Both the position numbers and the translations under genes were made by a program. Under the pieces are notes generated by a model that worked only from the letters and a program-made list of their open reading frames with translations, searched no databases and had not been told where the DNA came from. A stretch of 64,000 nt of DNA from Flammulina velutipes (taxonomy: Eukaryota; Basidiomycota; Agaricomycetes; Agaricales; Physalacriaceae): positions 2,790,001-2,854,000 of the forward strand of contig CM022369.1 of NCBI GenBank assembly GCA_011800155.1, read 5' to 3'. Positions 1 to 11,192 of the stretch are shown here, piece after piece; position 1 is the stretch's first letter, and the number at the start of each line of letters is the position of its first letter.

Positions 1-904
1 CCATTATTACGCACTCAACTCTACGATTTAATAGGGCCCAATGCTCCATCTCTCTCCCACAACCTATACACACGTCCAAGCTCCACACAGATTCTATCCG
101 CATTCTCGACGCCAAAACAGTGATCCCCGACACCGTCCTCTTCATTCCCCGTCCCCTCATCTCCAAGCTCTTTCACTCCGAAAAGTCCCCTTTCAAAACC
201 CTCAAGAAGCACAAAACCATCCTCCGAAGCGGATGTGCTGAGAAGGGCTCGTCTTTTCCATTTCAATGTACCCCTCGCTCTACATTGCCGGACCCACAAG
301 GCTTTGAGTTTGCAAGCAGCTTTTGGGAAGACAAGAAGCCTGTTCATCCTATGCTAGAGCATGCGTACAGGCAGAACAGGATGTCTACGACGACAGCTGT
401 GCGCCATCTCGACTCCCTAGGGATCAACGCTCCTGTGTTTGGATTGGTCTGGGCGAACGGGACGGTACGAGCTCATGTCGATTGGTGCAAACATTCGTCC
501 GATGGGTCTTCGGTAAGCTATTCATCACGATTGTTTTCATTCTGTGGCTGACGACTACGTTCCAGACTACGACCATCCTATCTGCACCGTTTCCCGGTGG
601 GACACAGCTGGACGGCGATCGCTCATTCCACGAGTGGCTCCTAGAACGGCCGGCCGACATCCTACAAGTGCACTTCCTGCTTCGCAATATTGACCACTGG
701 ACATGTCACGAGTTCACGGACATTGTCATTGCCGGTGTCAATGCGTTCCAGAAGTCTGTCGTTGAAGAAGGCGGCAAGTACACCCCATGGAAGCGCGTTG
801 GCACCCTCAAGCCAGGCAAAGGACGAAGATCGTCAGGCAGCACGGCTTCTTCCCCCACTGCTCCCCCAAAGACAAGGAAACGAAGCGCAAAAGGCGCGAA
901 GTAG
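1..904 (+). CDS. 3' part of an unrecognised protein gene (5' end not resolved)
   Basis: The reading frame is open from the left edge to a GT donor at 513. A 53-nt intron (513-565, GTAAGC...CCAG) joins it in phase to a second exon, 566-904, ending in TAG. The joined protein has about 280 visible residues and no domain I recognise. The N-terminal part contains a compact segment, IPRPLISKLFHSEK; the C-terminal tail is rich in Ser, Thr, Pro, Lys and Arg (RKRSAKGAK at the end), so a nuclear or DNA-associated location is possible but unproven. The start codon is either outside the window or in an upstream exon. The stop lies 120 bp from the stop of the convergent NAGS gene. The splice join is well supported by phase; function is unknown. 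Confidence 0.55.
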
Positions 905-1024
905 AACTTGGACTCGGACTGTATAACTATTCTATATTCATCTGCGATACCCTCATCTCCACATTACTTACAAGTAGCACTACGACATTAACGATAGCAA
1001 TTCCGAATATATACATTTGAAGCA

Positions 1025-2944
1025 TCACTTCCACACAGAAGGTATCCGGTCAATGGACTCTGCCCAATGAGATAACCGCCCTTCCTCCCATGATTCCACA
1101 TACGACAGACCAGCCATACCTCGGCGACTTTGCTCTATTTTGAGATTCTTCTCCGCATCGCACCAAAACAAGATCCACGAGCCCATCCTCACATGCCCTG
1201 TGCTTCTCTCGAAGTACCACTTGTTAATCGGGTTATTCGCCCGACTCCGCCACACCAAATCCCTACCCTCTCCACGACCCTCTTTCCCACCATTAGGATT
1301 GACAGAGGATGGATGTCCCAATCCATATGACTCGTCGTGTAATGCGACCCAGAGGAAGTCAACGGTGCCGTCCCCTTGGTGGCTGGGAAGCACAGCGAAC
1401 TTGTCGAGGTAGGATATGGGATTGGGCAACCCGGACGAGTGCTCGTTCGTTACGATAGCGGCGCCTGCGTAGTCACCTGCTATAATCACAAAATCCAACG
1501 ACTTTTCCAGGCGCCCGTAGAAATTATCCTGGTCAAGCGTCCGGTTGAACGACTTTTCAAGAAGATGTGTCATTTTGGTGCGATCTATATCTGCGAGGGA
1601 GTGTGCGACACGGATGGGGAGTCCTCGACGAAGCAATGTAGGCGTGTGGGGGGTGAGTTTTCGGTTCCCTTGCAGTAGTGCATGTGGAAGGCTAGAGCTG
1701 ACGGCAGGTTTGTTAGTGATGAGATTGGCGATGAGAGAGCTCGGGGACCGATGAGAAACCATGATGGCAGAAGACGACGGAGGCATATACGCTAAGCATT
1801 TGCGAGCTAAAGATAAATTCTCCAGTGCGGTAGGATGTGAATGGCGCCATGCTGGATTGAACGTCTCGCTGATGTGGTCGTGTTCGGAGGACATGTTGAT
1901 GAGAAGATGGGGATATCCAGATCGTGCGTATGAGGGGATTCCGCCTTCTCTGTTAATTATCATGAGTCGTAGAGGCGTGAGATCCACTTCGTTCTGTGCT
2001 GTGCCTGTGATGGAATCTTGGGCAGCAGCCTCTGCCATCCCACGAGCGAGGGAAGCAATCACGTCGTTGGCATCAATACGAACAGATCGACAAAATGAGT
2101 CGATGGCGAATGGAGCGATGACGGGAATCTCTCCCGCGCGAAGTGCTGAACGGATGGGAACAAGATCGGAGGGTATGGCGTGCGCTTCTGGAGGCGCAAA
2201 TTCGTGATCAGACTCGGAGTCGTTTGGATTAGGGCCAAGCCTGACCACTGCACCGAGCACGGGGCGCGCACGGGAGCCTTGTCGTTCCAGTGCAGAGACG
2301 ACGCGCATGACCTCCTCAATGGCGTTCGCTCGTTCATTCTGGCCCGATGCCTGGTCGCCTTGAACGACGATAACACTGACAAGACCCAATTTCTCGAGAT
2401 AGACCATGCCCCGGGCGATGCTCTCGAGCTGAACATCGTTGAAGGGGTTTTGTATTTTTACAAGTGCTGTCCTGCGAACGACAGGGTCGAGAATCGAATC
2501 GATGATAGGCGGGACTTTGTCTTCGGATTTGACGGCCGCCTGCTCCGTATCAATGAGCTGCGACGTCGAAGGCAGAGGGAACTGTAGAGTCGACTGCGAG
2601 GGTTCCGGCTTCGGGAGTGGTTTGGGCCCGAACGATGCCAGGTATCCACGCGCGTCCCTCACAGATGGATTGGCACGTAATATCGACAGAATAAAATCCT
2701 AACATGCGGCGTCAGTGAAAATTTACCTCCCAGTACACGATGCACTTACATTGTCGGCTGGGGTGCTCTCGTCAAGGGCAGATACAGGCTGCTGTCTTAG
2801 ACTGCGAATCGTCTGCGATATAGCTCAGCGACAAACAAAGTACAGCAGCTATTCACGTACCGCGTAAAACGCTTTGAAGGCCTCTCCTCGTCTGACGTGT
2901 AGAGATCGAGAGGCCCTATGCGATTTTGCCGATACAGAGAGCAT
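1025..2944 (-). CDS. ARG2: mitochondrial N-acetylglutamate synthase (amino-acid acetyltransferase)
   Basis: It makes N-acetylglutamate from glutamate and acetyl-CoA, the first step of arginine synthesis, in the mitochondrial matrix. Exons are 2944-2861, 2812-2750 and 2698-1025, all joined in phase 0, giving 606 residues. The N-terminus (MLSVSAKSHRASRSLHVRRG) is rich in Ser and Arg without acids, as in a mitochondrial targeting peptide. Residues of about 80-380 match the degenerate amino-acid-kinase half of the fungal enzyme. The last 200 or so form the GNAT-like NAGS domain, including GSWILFWCDAEKNL and a Tyr-Val-Glu-Ser-Trp segment near the end. Length fits the fungal family. The start is the first ATG after a short upstream ORF that ends two bases before it. 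The symbol follows yeast usage. Confidence 0.9.
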
Positions 2945-2946
2945 AA

Positions 2947-2985
2947 TTATCGAGGGAGAAAAGGGAGAAACGAAAAACGAGTCAT
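2947..2985 (-). promoter_or_regulatory. 12-codon upstream ORF before the NAGS start
   Basis: On the minus strand an ATG at 2985 opens a 12-codon frame (MTRFSFLPFLPR) closed by TAA at 2949-2947. Only TT separates this stop from the NAGS ATG at 2944. If the mRNA leader includes it, ribosomes would end translation almost on the main start codon. The peptide does not resemble the arginine attenuator peptide of fungal CPA1/arg-2 leaders. The transcription start is not known, so its use is inferred. Confidence 0.45.
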
Positions 2986-3688
2986 GGAGGGTGGAAATTT
3001 AAGCAAAACGCGGAGGCTGTAGTGATGATGTACGGCGTGTGCTTCAGCAATCAGATAAGATAAAATCTAATCATGCCGATATGCCGCAAGCGCTGTATTG
3101 GCTGTCCACTCGCATTTTCCGCGAGAACAGGCGAGAACTCGCAATGAACGCGCGCTTGTTGATCTTGGCGGCTATAGAACTAATAGCCCATTTATCTCAA
3201 TGATCGCGCGGACAGCAATATAACTCTGCGTTCATCACGAACGTTGCCTCAAGCGCCTGGGAAACACTGCGCAGCGCTTAGAATAGCACCTATTGAGCGC
3301 TTAAAATACAGCAGAAACAGCTCTCAATGACTGGAAAAATGATCTTCTGGCTGTGTAGAGTTGTCTACTGACCATTCAACGGCACTCTCTCGGGTACGTG
3401 ATTCCGTACACTTGACAGTTGGTCCCAAATAGGTCGGGATTTCTTCGTCAAGTCCAATAATAACGGACACCAGCTGGTCTTGCTTCGTCCATGAGGAGTA
3501 AATCGACGACACTATGTGCAACACCAATAAATGAATTCTGTCATCTGCTCCGGTCAAAATATAGAACAGTTTCCACCGTTCGGCCGGTAGGTAAAAGTGT
3601 GGCGTGAGTCCAAATAGGGCCTACACACTTCGCGGTCAGGGCCATACATCGTAGGGTAGATTCAATGTTCCCAATAGCACCCATCCAG
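2986..3688. other. intergenic, no supported gene
   Basis: This stretch holds the promoter of the NAGS gene near 2986-3060 and the 3' side of the first F-box gene. A minus-strand open frame of about 95 codons (roughly 3616-3324) follows a possible AG acceptor. It has no recognisable motif and does not match the last exons of the F-box paralogues, so I do not call it a gene. Confidence 0.5.
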
Positions 3689-5442
3689 TTACCACGAGAG
3701 TACTTTGAACTCCCTTCCAGCAGGCTGGCGCTTCAAAAGTCAACATTCGGTATAATGCAAAAGCATAAAAGGCTCACAGTAACTAGGAGAATACTATTTT
3801 GGCTACGCATCACTGACCAGTGCTCACCTGGAGAGAGCTTCACGGGAATGCCTCGGGCTCGGAAAGGTAACGATGTCCGAACAATTGAGGTAAATGAGGG
3901 ATTTATCTCATCCCCTTCAATAACAGTGTCCTGACGACAGACAGCAGTTTGTTCTTCGTCGTCTGAGGGAAATCGAAACTTCTCATTGGGATTAACGTCA
4001 GGGGCACCGGCCAACACATCCCGCCGGACGCGCGCGCGATTAAAGTCAAAGACATTGACCATATCTCCCGCTCTGTTCAAGGACACCATTACCGATCCAA
4101 ACGAGGTGCAGGAGAATGTCGGAGATGGTGGGGTGTGGTTAACCGCGTCCAGCATGCGCGTTTCACGTGGACCCCAGTCGACCCACCGGATGACCGTGCA
4201 GCCTCGATCGACGTACTGGAGAAGTGTGGCGCGATGTACAACCAGCGTGAATTGATGTCCTCCTTGAGCCCATATCGCCACCGTGTATATGAGTTGATCT
4301 GGGTTATCATGGAATGAGATAGAGTCGTCCACGACGGGCCAAGCCGGGGATGGATCGCATCGTATGAGGGCGACGGCGAGGACATGCAATATTGGCAGGT
4401 CGAGGATGATCTTTCCCTGGTAGCGCATAAATTCCGTCGGTTGAGAACCATCGGCCATTCGGAAATTAACAAGTGTGAGAGCGAGATTTTCGGAGTGCGG
4501 ATAAGTGAAGGTCGCTGCGATATGTGTCTCGCTGAGGAATGCGAACGATCCAATTTCAGGTCCAGTAAGATGCTGTAACAAATCTGTTGAGCGTCGTCAT
4601 ACAAGAGATTAAAGAGAATAATATTACCATCTCTCTGACGCCGGTTTTCCAGTTCCATACTACGACGTAATTATGCTGTTCTCTTGCATGAAAGATCACA
4701 CCAAGGTGGTCTCCAGAGACCTGGACACCGTAGGACATTGGAAAGAACGTCAGAAGTTGAGTCAAATGCAGGACAGCTTCCTTGGCCAAAGGGTGTCGTA
4801 TCCCTTTCGACAGTGTCAGAAGATCGATGCGATGAATGGCGTATGCGCCCTGGCTAGATGATTGGTTCAATATTCGACGAAAAAAAGTGTAATAGACAAA
4901 TACGTACACTCGTGGCTCTTTGATCACGACAAGGAGATCTTGGGATGGATCTGTACCGAAATCGCGCATGCCCGCCTCAACGGGGATATCCCAAGTCTTC
5001 TCTTCTACTCCCAGGGAGTTTGAGGGAAGCCGTCGCAGACTCAAGTTTAATCCAGATTGCTGGGCCAGAACGTCACCGAAAAGTTCCCAGAGGTTACCTG
5101 AGGGATTGAGAAAAGACTCTTCCGAGTAGCCACTGTTCTTCATCTCGACCCACCCTCCCACGTACTTCTTCAGCAGGTCTAGGCGGTCTGAAGAGGCAGG
5201 GGGGACATGATGGGCTACAAGGCCAAACTGAGCAAGTGTCATGGCGTAGACCATCGATGTCGACGCGTCAATGGTGCCACGCAGAGCCTTGCATGTCTAG
5301 AGTGGCGCGATTCATGAGTTTTCAGAGAAATCAAGCTGAATGGCCGCACAGATCTGCATATGGCAAGGGAATGCCCGTCGAGAAATGCAAGAATGTCTTG
5401 GATCAGTTCGCGCGGGAAAGTGTTCAGATTGCCCAAATCCAT
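3689..5442 (-). CDS. F-box family protein, paralogue 1
   Basis: Five exons: 5442-5350, 5296-4908, 4853-4628, 4572-3778 and 3724-3689, about 512 residues. Residues 8-31 form an F-box start (FPRELIQDILAFLDGHSLAI), the Skp1-binding motif of SCF ubiquitin ligases. The remainder is a long region with repeated Trp and Val/Ile strands (VVVWNWKTG, RIRCDPS-like segments) that could fold as a beta-propeller. Target and function are unknown. The exon plan and all phases are the same as in the genes at 5528-7349 and 7454-9201, which fixed the exon ends. The first donor (GTGCGG) is weak, and intron 2 is 54 nt without an in-frame stop. It starts 85 bp from the divergent paralogue 2. Confidence 0.75.
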
Positions 5443-5527
5443 GATGATGACGGCAAGAAAGAACAGTCGATTCAAATACGGCCCGGCGGTCCGTGGCTGC
5501 TTCCAACTTCAATCCAACTTCAGACAA
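5443..5527. promoter_or_regulatory. 85-bp divergent promoter between F-box paralogues 1 and 2
   Basis: The two head-to-head F-box genes have start codons at 5442 (minus) and 5528 (plus). Only 85 bp separate them, so core promoters and leaders must overlap, or transcription starts must lie inside the opposite gene. No clear TATA box was seen. Confidence 0.5.
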
Positions 5528-7349
5528 ATGGCGAGCAGCCTTTGCGATCTACCCTTGGAGCTAGTTCACCATATATTCTCTTCCTTGGATGCTGTTTCGC
5601 TGGCTCGATGTAAAACGGTGAGAATCACTGGGGTCTGAAATCTCGGTCACCTAATCTTCAGCAATTGGAAAGACTTGCAAACTGTTGTGCTCAGTGGTTG
5701 ACTCGTCTATCCACGCAACATACATCATGGAACTGGCTAGGAATGGATTGCACGGAGACGCCACATTCCCAGATATCTCCGGACGTTTGGACACTTTGCG
5801 GAGGTGGAAAGCCGGCTGGGGTAAGCCCACCGCAGAAAAACGTCAACTCGATCTATTGGACGGCAATAGCTGGGAGCTGTACGGAAACGTGCTCGCTATG
5901 CAAGATGAATCCCTCGATAGGCTTAGATTTACAAGACTTCCTTCCCCCCTGACCAGTGGCACATCGGATTCCGAAGATACTTGGTCGATCCCAATCTCTG
6001 ACATAAAAGTACTCCAAGATTTTGGTATGGATCCCTCTCAGGATCTCTTAGTCCTTTTGGAGGTCATCAGGCTGTGAGTTATATCTGTTCCCATACAAAT
6101 TTCAACATGGACTTTTGGTTGAACGACCATTATAGCACGGGCCAACAAATGAAAAACGGCATAAGGTCCGTTCTCCGGTTTCATTGGAGGACCATGTCGA
6201 CTGGACAGGCCCATCCTGTCGCAAAAGAGCATATCGTCGAAATCAAGTCCAGGGGATATACATTCAGCGAAGTCGAAATCTCCCTCCAGATCTCTGGAGA
6301 GTACGTAGGTGCCATGATTCAAGATGATCGTGTGGACACCCTGGTGATCTTCAATTGGATGACGAGCATGGTTCAACTGGTCTGTTCGGCCCTCTTACTA
6401 TTCTATTGCCTAGTTCACATTTCTTTGTAGCTTGTTGAAGATAGGACATCCAGCTTGCTTTCCTTCGCATTCTTAAATAATACACACATCATCGTGACAA
6501 CAACGGAAGGATTCCCCACGATTTTCAATTTTCTTGAAGCTGATTCCACTGTATCCTATCCCGACTGCTACAGCATCGGGCCCTCCGTTTCTTTGGCTTT
6601 TCCCATCCACAATGAATGGACTTCATCTCGTATTCGTTGCGATCCATCCTACTCCTGGCCCAACAACACCAGCTCTGTTCCCTTCTTCGATGACCCAGAC
6701 CAGGTGATCTACACCGTCAGTCTTTGGTTCGGCGAGCAGAATGACGAACCTTGGCTGGTTGTCATCCCTCGCAAGACTATCCTGGGAGTCTTGCAACAAG
6801 CCAAGGTACTTTCAAGTCCTGGCTATCGTCGCTCATCGGTACCCTGGGAGCTATGGGGAACCACTGGCACTCGCGTTTTCCACCCAGACTTCTATGCCAA
6901 GTTATCCGAGGTCTGGACATGTCACACGTTCGGATCGACGATGGTTCTCTTCGACAAGAAGAAGCGCTTCGCCTCGATCTACGATTTCAACCAGAGGCGG
7001 GTAAACGATGAAATTGTCAGAGGCGCTCCTGCGCTTATACAGCCACTCCATCTGCCGCGATATATCGGCGGAGGTGCCAGCCCGATCCTTGTCTGCACGG
7101 AACCGAGCATCATACCTTCTTCAACCATGTATTTTGACCAAGCTAATCTGAAGAGTTTGTTGCCTTTCCGAGTCAAGTCGTTTGCATTGCCTAAATGTGT
7201 GGGTAACACTGCTGTGATGTGTAGCCAGAACTGTATCATTGTTGTCCATGTGAGCGAGATACCTTCTCCAAAATGATCTGTCTTAACTTTCTTTACAGGA
7301 GACTGAGCAGGACGGTGGGCGGTTTGACATTGTACGTTTCGAGTTCTAG
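5528..7349 (+). CDS. F-box family protein, paralogue 2
   Basis: Exons 5528-5617, 5673-6073, 6136-6379, 6431-7249 and 7299-7349 give about 534 residues. The N-terminus, MASSLCDLPLELVHHIFSSL, is an F-box. Shared blocks with paralogues 1 and 3 are DPSQDLLV near the end of exon 2, STGQ..HP in exon 3, the Phe-Leu-Asn motif opening exon 4, SRIRCDPSYSWP, a run ending DFNQRRVNDEIVRGAP, and SQNCIIVVH at the last junction. The last exon is 51 nt, exactly as in paralogue 3. It probably acts as a substrate adaptor of an SCF ligase, by family inference only. It starts back to back with paralogue 1 and ends 104 bp from the convergent end of paralogue 3. Confidence 0.8.
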
Positions 7350-7453
7350 ATGATAATAAGCATACATTGCTCTCGTCTACAAGCGATTGCCAGCGGGATT
7401 ATACTGAACATTGAACGAGAACGACATTACGCCATGGAAAAGGTGTTCCTCAC

Positions 7454-9201
7454 TCAAAGTTCGAACGACATAACCGAAAAGGTCAACACCGTGTCATGGC
7501 CCATCTAAAAGCAAATACATCAGATAAATGAATATCCTCCGAGCAGAGTACTTACATGAACGAAGATAATGCAGTTCTCACCACACATCACTCCCACTTC
7601 AATATGACCGCTGGTGGGAGCGCTGGGTATCGGAATCGCCTTCAGGCGGAAGGGCAGTGCCGTCGTGAACTCTGTTTTTTGAAAAGTGACGGGACGCGAC
7701 TCGGCGAAGACCACGACCTCTTCGCCAGACCGACACGGCGGCGTGAGTCGCGGCCCATCATTCAGAAGGTGCTGCTTAACGCGCGGCTGGTTGAAGTCGT
7801 AGAGCAAGGCATGGTCCTTCCCCCGATCCAGTATGACCATCATCGACCCGAAACTGGCACAAGGCCAATCGTCCCAATTCTCAGAATGATCCTCTGGACA
7901 AAATGCACGGGTGCCCTTAGGGCCCCAATCTTCCCAGACTACGGTTCCTCGAGGCGTGAGGGATGCATGTTCCAATTCGATTTGCCGCAAGAAGGTTGCT
8001 CTTGGGATGGCAAAGAGCCAAGGTCCTGATTCATCCTCGGGAGTGACGGTGAGAGTGTAGAGGAACTGTTCGGGGTCGTCGTAAAATGGGATGGAGGTAG
8101 AGCTGAATGAGGAAGGAGGCGGCTCCGAGTCGATGGACACCGTGAAGTCCTGCCCGAGAAGCTCAAAGGGAAGTTGGAGACACAGAAAAGGCTTAACATT
8201 ACTGTGATGTGTCGGTTTGCTGTCCACCTTGCGGAAATTGAGAAGATCGAGGGTATCATCTCGGAGGACCATGATCACATATGATTCATTCAAGAAGGTG
8301 AAAACGAGCTCTTGCTCGCCTTCTATGTGCTGCAAAGGAGTTAAGTAGCGGCGTGCTAAGAAAAGAACGGGTACACAAACCATTTCGATCTGTCCAGTTT
8401 TCCAGTTCCAGATCACTAGAGTTGTTCCAATCATGGTTCCAAAATAGTCATCAAAGATCTGAACACCGTAGCCTGCGTATTCGTGCTCAGATTCAAAGTC
8501 CATAGTGGACTTGGTACAGAGAGGGTGCTTCTGTCCAGTTGATATCGTCCAACAATGAATGCGATGGATGAGTTTATCGCCCGGACCAGTGCTAAAGTGT
8601 CCTGTCGATAAATCATTATTCAGTGATAGAAGAGACACTTACGATTCAGATGCTTGGATAATAACAAGTAGATCTTGCGAAGGGTCTATTCCAAAAGCCG
8701 CTATACGTATATTCGGGACGCAGAGTGTGCGGGCGTCCTCTTCTTGAAGCCCCCCATCCTCGGGAGGCTTTGAGAACGCAGAGGGAAGTCTTCGAAAGAC
8801 AATATTTTGACTGGATGCCTCTTTGAAGGCGAATAGATTCCCAGAGAGTAACCATATGTCGTTGTCGTCGTCTGAGACGTTGAACTGCAATCTCTTGACG
8901 GGATTTGTCCAACCAGCGTGAGCTCTCCGAAGGAGATGCAAACGTTCAGATACACTGGCCTTCGTGTATCGCGTATTTCCATAGAAGCCATTTATGGCCA
9001 GTTCCAGGGTATAGGTCGCGTAAATAGACGAGTTGACCACAGAAAGAAGAGATTTACATGTCTTTCCTTGACGTTTAGTGGCTTTGTGGATGGGTATGAT
9101 ACTTCACTTACCGCTCTGACTTTTGTCAAGGAAACGGCATCCAAGAAAGAGAGCACAAGTCCTAGCAACTCTAAAGGCAGAGAATTCAAGTCAGCTTTCA
9201 T
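7454..9201 (-). CDS. F-box family protein, paralogue 3
   Basis: Exons 9201-9112, 9061-8643, 8591-8381, 8329-7556 and 7504-7454 give about 514 residues. Residues 1-30 (SLPLELLGLVLSFLDAVSL) are the F-box. It shares DPSQDLLVII, STGQKHP, a Leu-Leu-Asn-Phe-Arg block, DFNQPRVKQHLLNDGP and ENCIIFVH with its neighbours. Exon lengths match closely (90, 419, 211, 774 and 51 nt) and phases are identical, so the three genes came from one ancestor by local duplication with inversion. The start codon is 67 bp from that of the divergent ceramide glucosyltransferase. Substrate unknown. Confidence 0.8.
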
Positions 9202-9268
9202 GATGGTTTGACAATGGTAGCCGTAGAACATCTGCCGCCTGCCGGGATTTGCCGGTCAGCATCTTTGC
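9202..9268. promoter_or_regulatory. 67-bp divergent promoter, F-box paralogue 3 / ceramide glucosyltransferase
   Basis: Start codons at 9201 (minus) and 9269 (plus) leave 67 bp for both promoters and both leaders. No TATA box is apparent. Transcription of one gene is likely to begin inside or very close to the other, so the two may be co-regulated or interfere. Confidence 0.5.
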
Positions 9269-10760
9269 ATGAACTCCTCACTGCCAAGTGGAACCGATCC
9301 TGTCGTTGTCGACGATGGACGCTCAGCGCTTTTAACTGCTGTGGCCACCATTGGCGTCGTCTGGTACACTGCGTTATGGATAATAGGGATTGTAGGATGC
9401 CAGACCGGGTACGTCGCGGTGTACACCGTTCTTCTACCCAAAAGCTGACAATGAACAGGCGAAAACGGTATAGACTACGTCCTAGGTCTCCCTTGGCTGC
9501 AGCTGCGCCTACGACTGTGCCAGGTGTATCAATATTGAGACCACTCAAAGGCCTCGACACGAATCTTTACGAAAATCTAGAGTCGACATTCACGCAGGAA
9601 TATCCTAGCTTTGAAATTCTGTTGTCCGTTGCGGAAGAGAACGACCAAGCATTGCCTATAGTTCGAGATTTAATGGCGAAATACCCACAAGTCGATGCGA
9701 CAGTAATCATAGGTTCGTCCGTACCACTGCCAGCGCGATCTGGCTCACCCAAAACGCAGGAGAGGAAATAGTGGGTGTCAATCCTAAAGTCAACAATCTA
9801 GTTCGCTCGTATCGCCAGGCCAAGAACGACATTCTATGGGTACTTGACTCTAATGTCATGTCATCTCCTGGCACCTTGGCTCGGTCTGTGGACGCACTAC
9901 AAGGCCACGACCGCAGAGGCAAGAAGATTGCTCTAGTCCATCACGTTCCCTATGCATTTGCGACCGAGTCAAGAATAGGCTCCCGCATCGACGAGGCATT
10001 CCTGAACACCAACCACGCAAAGATGTATCTTGCTATCAATGCGTTTGCTGTCGACTCGTGCGTCGTTGGCAAGTCCAATCTGTACAGACGCTCTGACGTT
10101 GACCGCCTCAACGGCTCGCGAAAACCTTTGGCGAAACAGGTTCCAGCGGACTCGGCGGCGGGTCGCGGGTTTACCGCGTTTGGACGTTTCATGGCCGAGG
10201 ACAATATGATTGCGAGTGCGCTATGGCACGAGCTGGACATGAGGCATGATCTGTCTTGCGATGTCGCCCGCAATGTTGTCGGGAAGATGTCACTCATGGA
10301 CTACATCCAGCGGCGCGCGCGGTGGATTCGCGTGCGAAAGCGTATGGTTCTTTCTGCCACCGTCCTCGAGCCTTTCACCGAATGCCTCTTGGTGTCCGCT
10401 ATCGGCGCCTGGGCGTTTAATCGGCTATTTACTGTGCCAATCCTGCTTTTCCTCTTCGCGCATTATGTCGCATGGCTTTATGTCGACCTTGACATTTACA
10501 ATTCTCTGGCTGGTCATCCACTTCCTGATTCTCTCCGTTGGGAATTCATGCTGGCTTGGGTTGCGCGCGAAGTTTTGACACTGCCAATCTTTTTCTACGC
10601 CGTGTTTGGAAATGAGGTGGAGTGGCGTGGGAGACGTTACGAGATGTTGCCCAACGGTGAAGTACGGTTGGCGAAAGAGGTTTCTGGACAGGGTTGGTGG
10701 CGCTTGAGCCGGCAACCTAAGGACTATGAGCCTCTTGGTACTGAGGACGTGAATCCATGA
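9269..10760 (+). CDS. GCS1: ceramide glucosyltransferase (GT21 family)
   Basis: It transfers glucose from UDP-glucose to ceramide, giving glucosylceramide at Golgi/ER membranes. Exons 9269-9408, 9459-9712 and 9760-10760 encode 464 residues. An N-terminal membrane anchor spans about residues 20-43. Family motifs follow in order: PGVSILRPLKGLD (68-80), GVNPKVNN (137-144), the D of WVLDSN (161), the D of AEDNMIA (279) and RRARW, the (Q/R)XXRW motif, at 316-320. Hydrophobic helices fill the C-terminal third, as in human UGCG and fungal GCS. An alternative upstream in-frame start exists, but this ATG gives a normal anchor. Symbol from fungal usage. Confidence 0.9.
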
Positions 10761-11192
10761 TGTATGTATTGGGTGGAACAGATGTCTATTGTGTGGCGAC
10801 ATGGTGAGTATCTACGTATACCTTCCACAGCCATTCCGTATTTGATCATCTACACCAGATTGCTAGCGTTGTCGGAGTCTGGGGACCTTGCCGTACTCGG
10901 CAGCCTTCATTCAAGATCGTCTCCCCATCCCTTGTTCTGCGCCTTGTCCAGTTGCAATGTCCCTTGTCACCGTTCAATCTGCCCCTTGTTTACGCATTGG
11001 CCGGGCTTTTGTTTTTTTGAGCAATTCGCTGCTATGACCACACCCAACAATACCTTCGCGATCAAACAAACCTACAATAGCCCACTGCTACTGGTATAAA
11101 TCAAGACGTTCATACCTTTTTCATCCTCTCATCATCCTCTTTCATCCTCGCTCCTCACTCTCATCTTCCTCAACTACTCCGAACGTTCACTC
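10761..11192 (+). promoter_or_regulatory. promoter region with TATA box (11095-11101)
   Basis: This 430-bp gap holds no supported gene. TATAAAT lies at 11095-11101, about 95 bp before the next start codon. A pyrimidine-rich leader (CT and CATC runs, about 11110-11180) follows, typical of highly transcribed fungal promoters. It should serve the gene at 11193. Confidence 0.5.

Noticed and set aside
2947..2985. Arginine attenuator peptide upstream of the NAGS gene
   Set aside because: The peptide is 12 residues and shows none of the conserved Asp/Tyr/Leu/Ser core of the fungal attenuator, which belongs to the carbamoyl-phosphate synthase leader. I kept it only as a plain uORF.
3324..3616. Minus-strand open frame of about 95 codons
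   Set aside because: No motif, no conserved neighbour and no fit to the last exon of the F-box paralogues, which is at 3724-3689.
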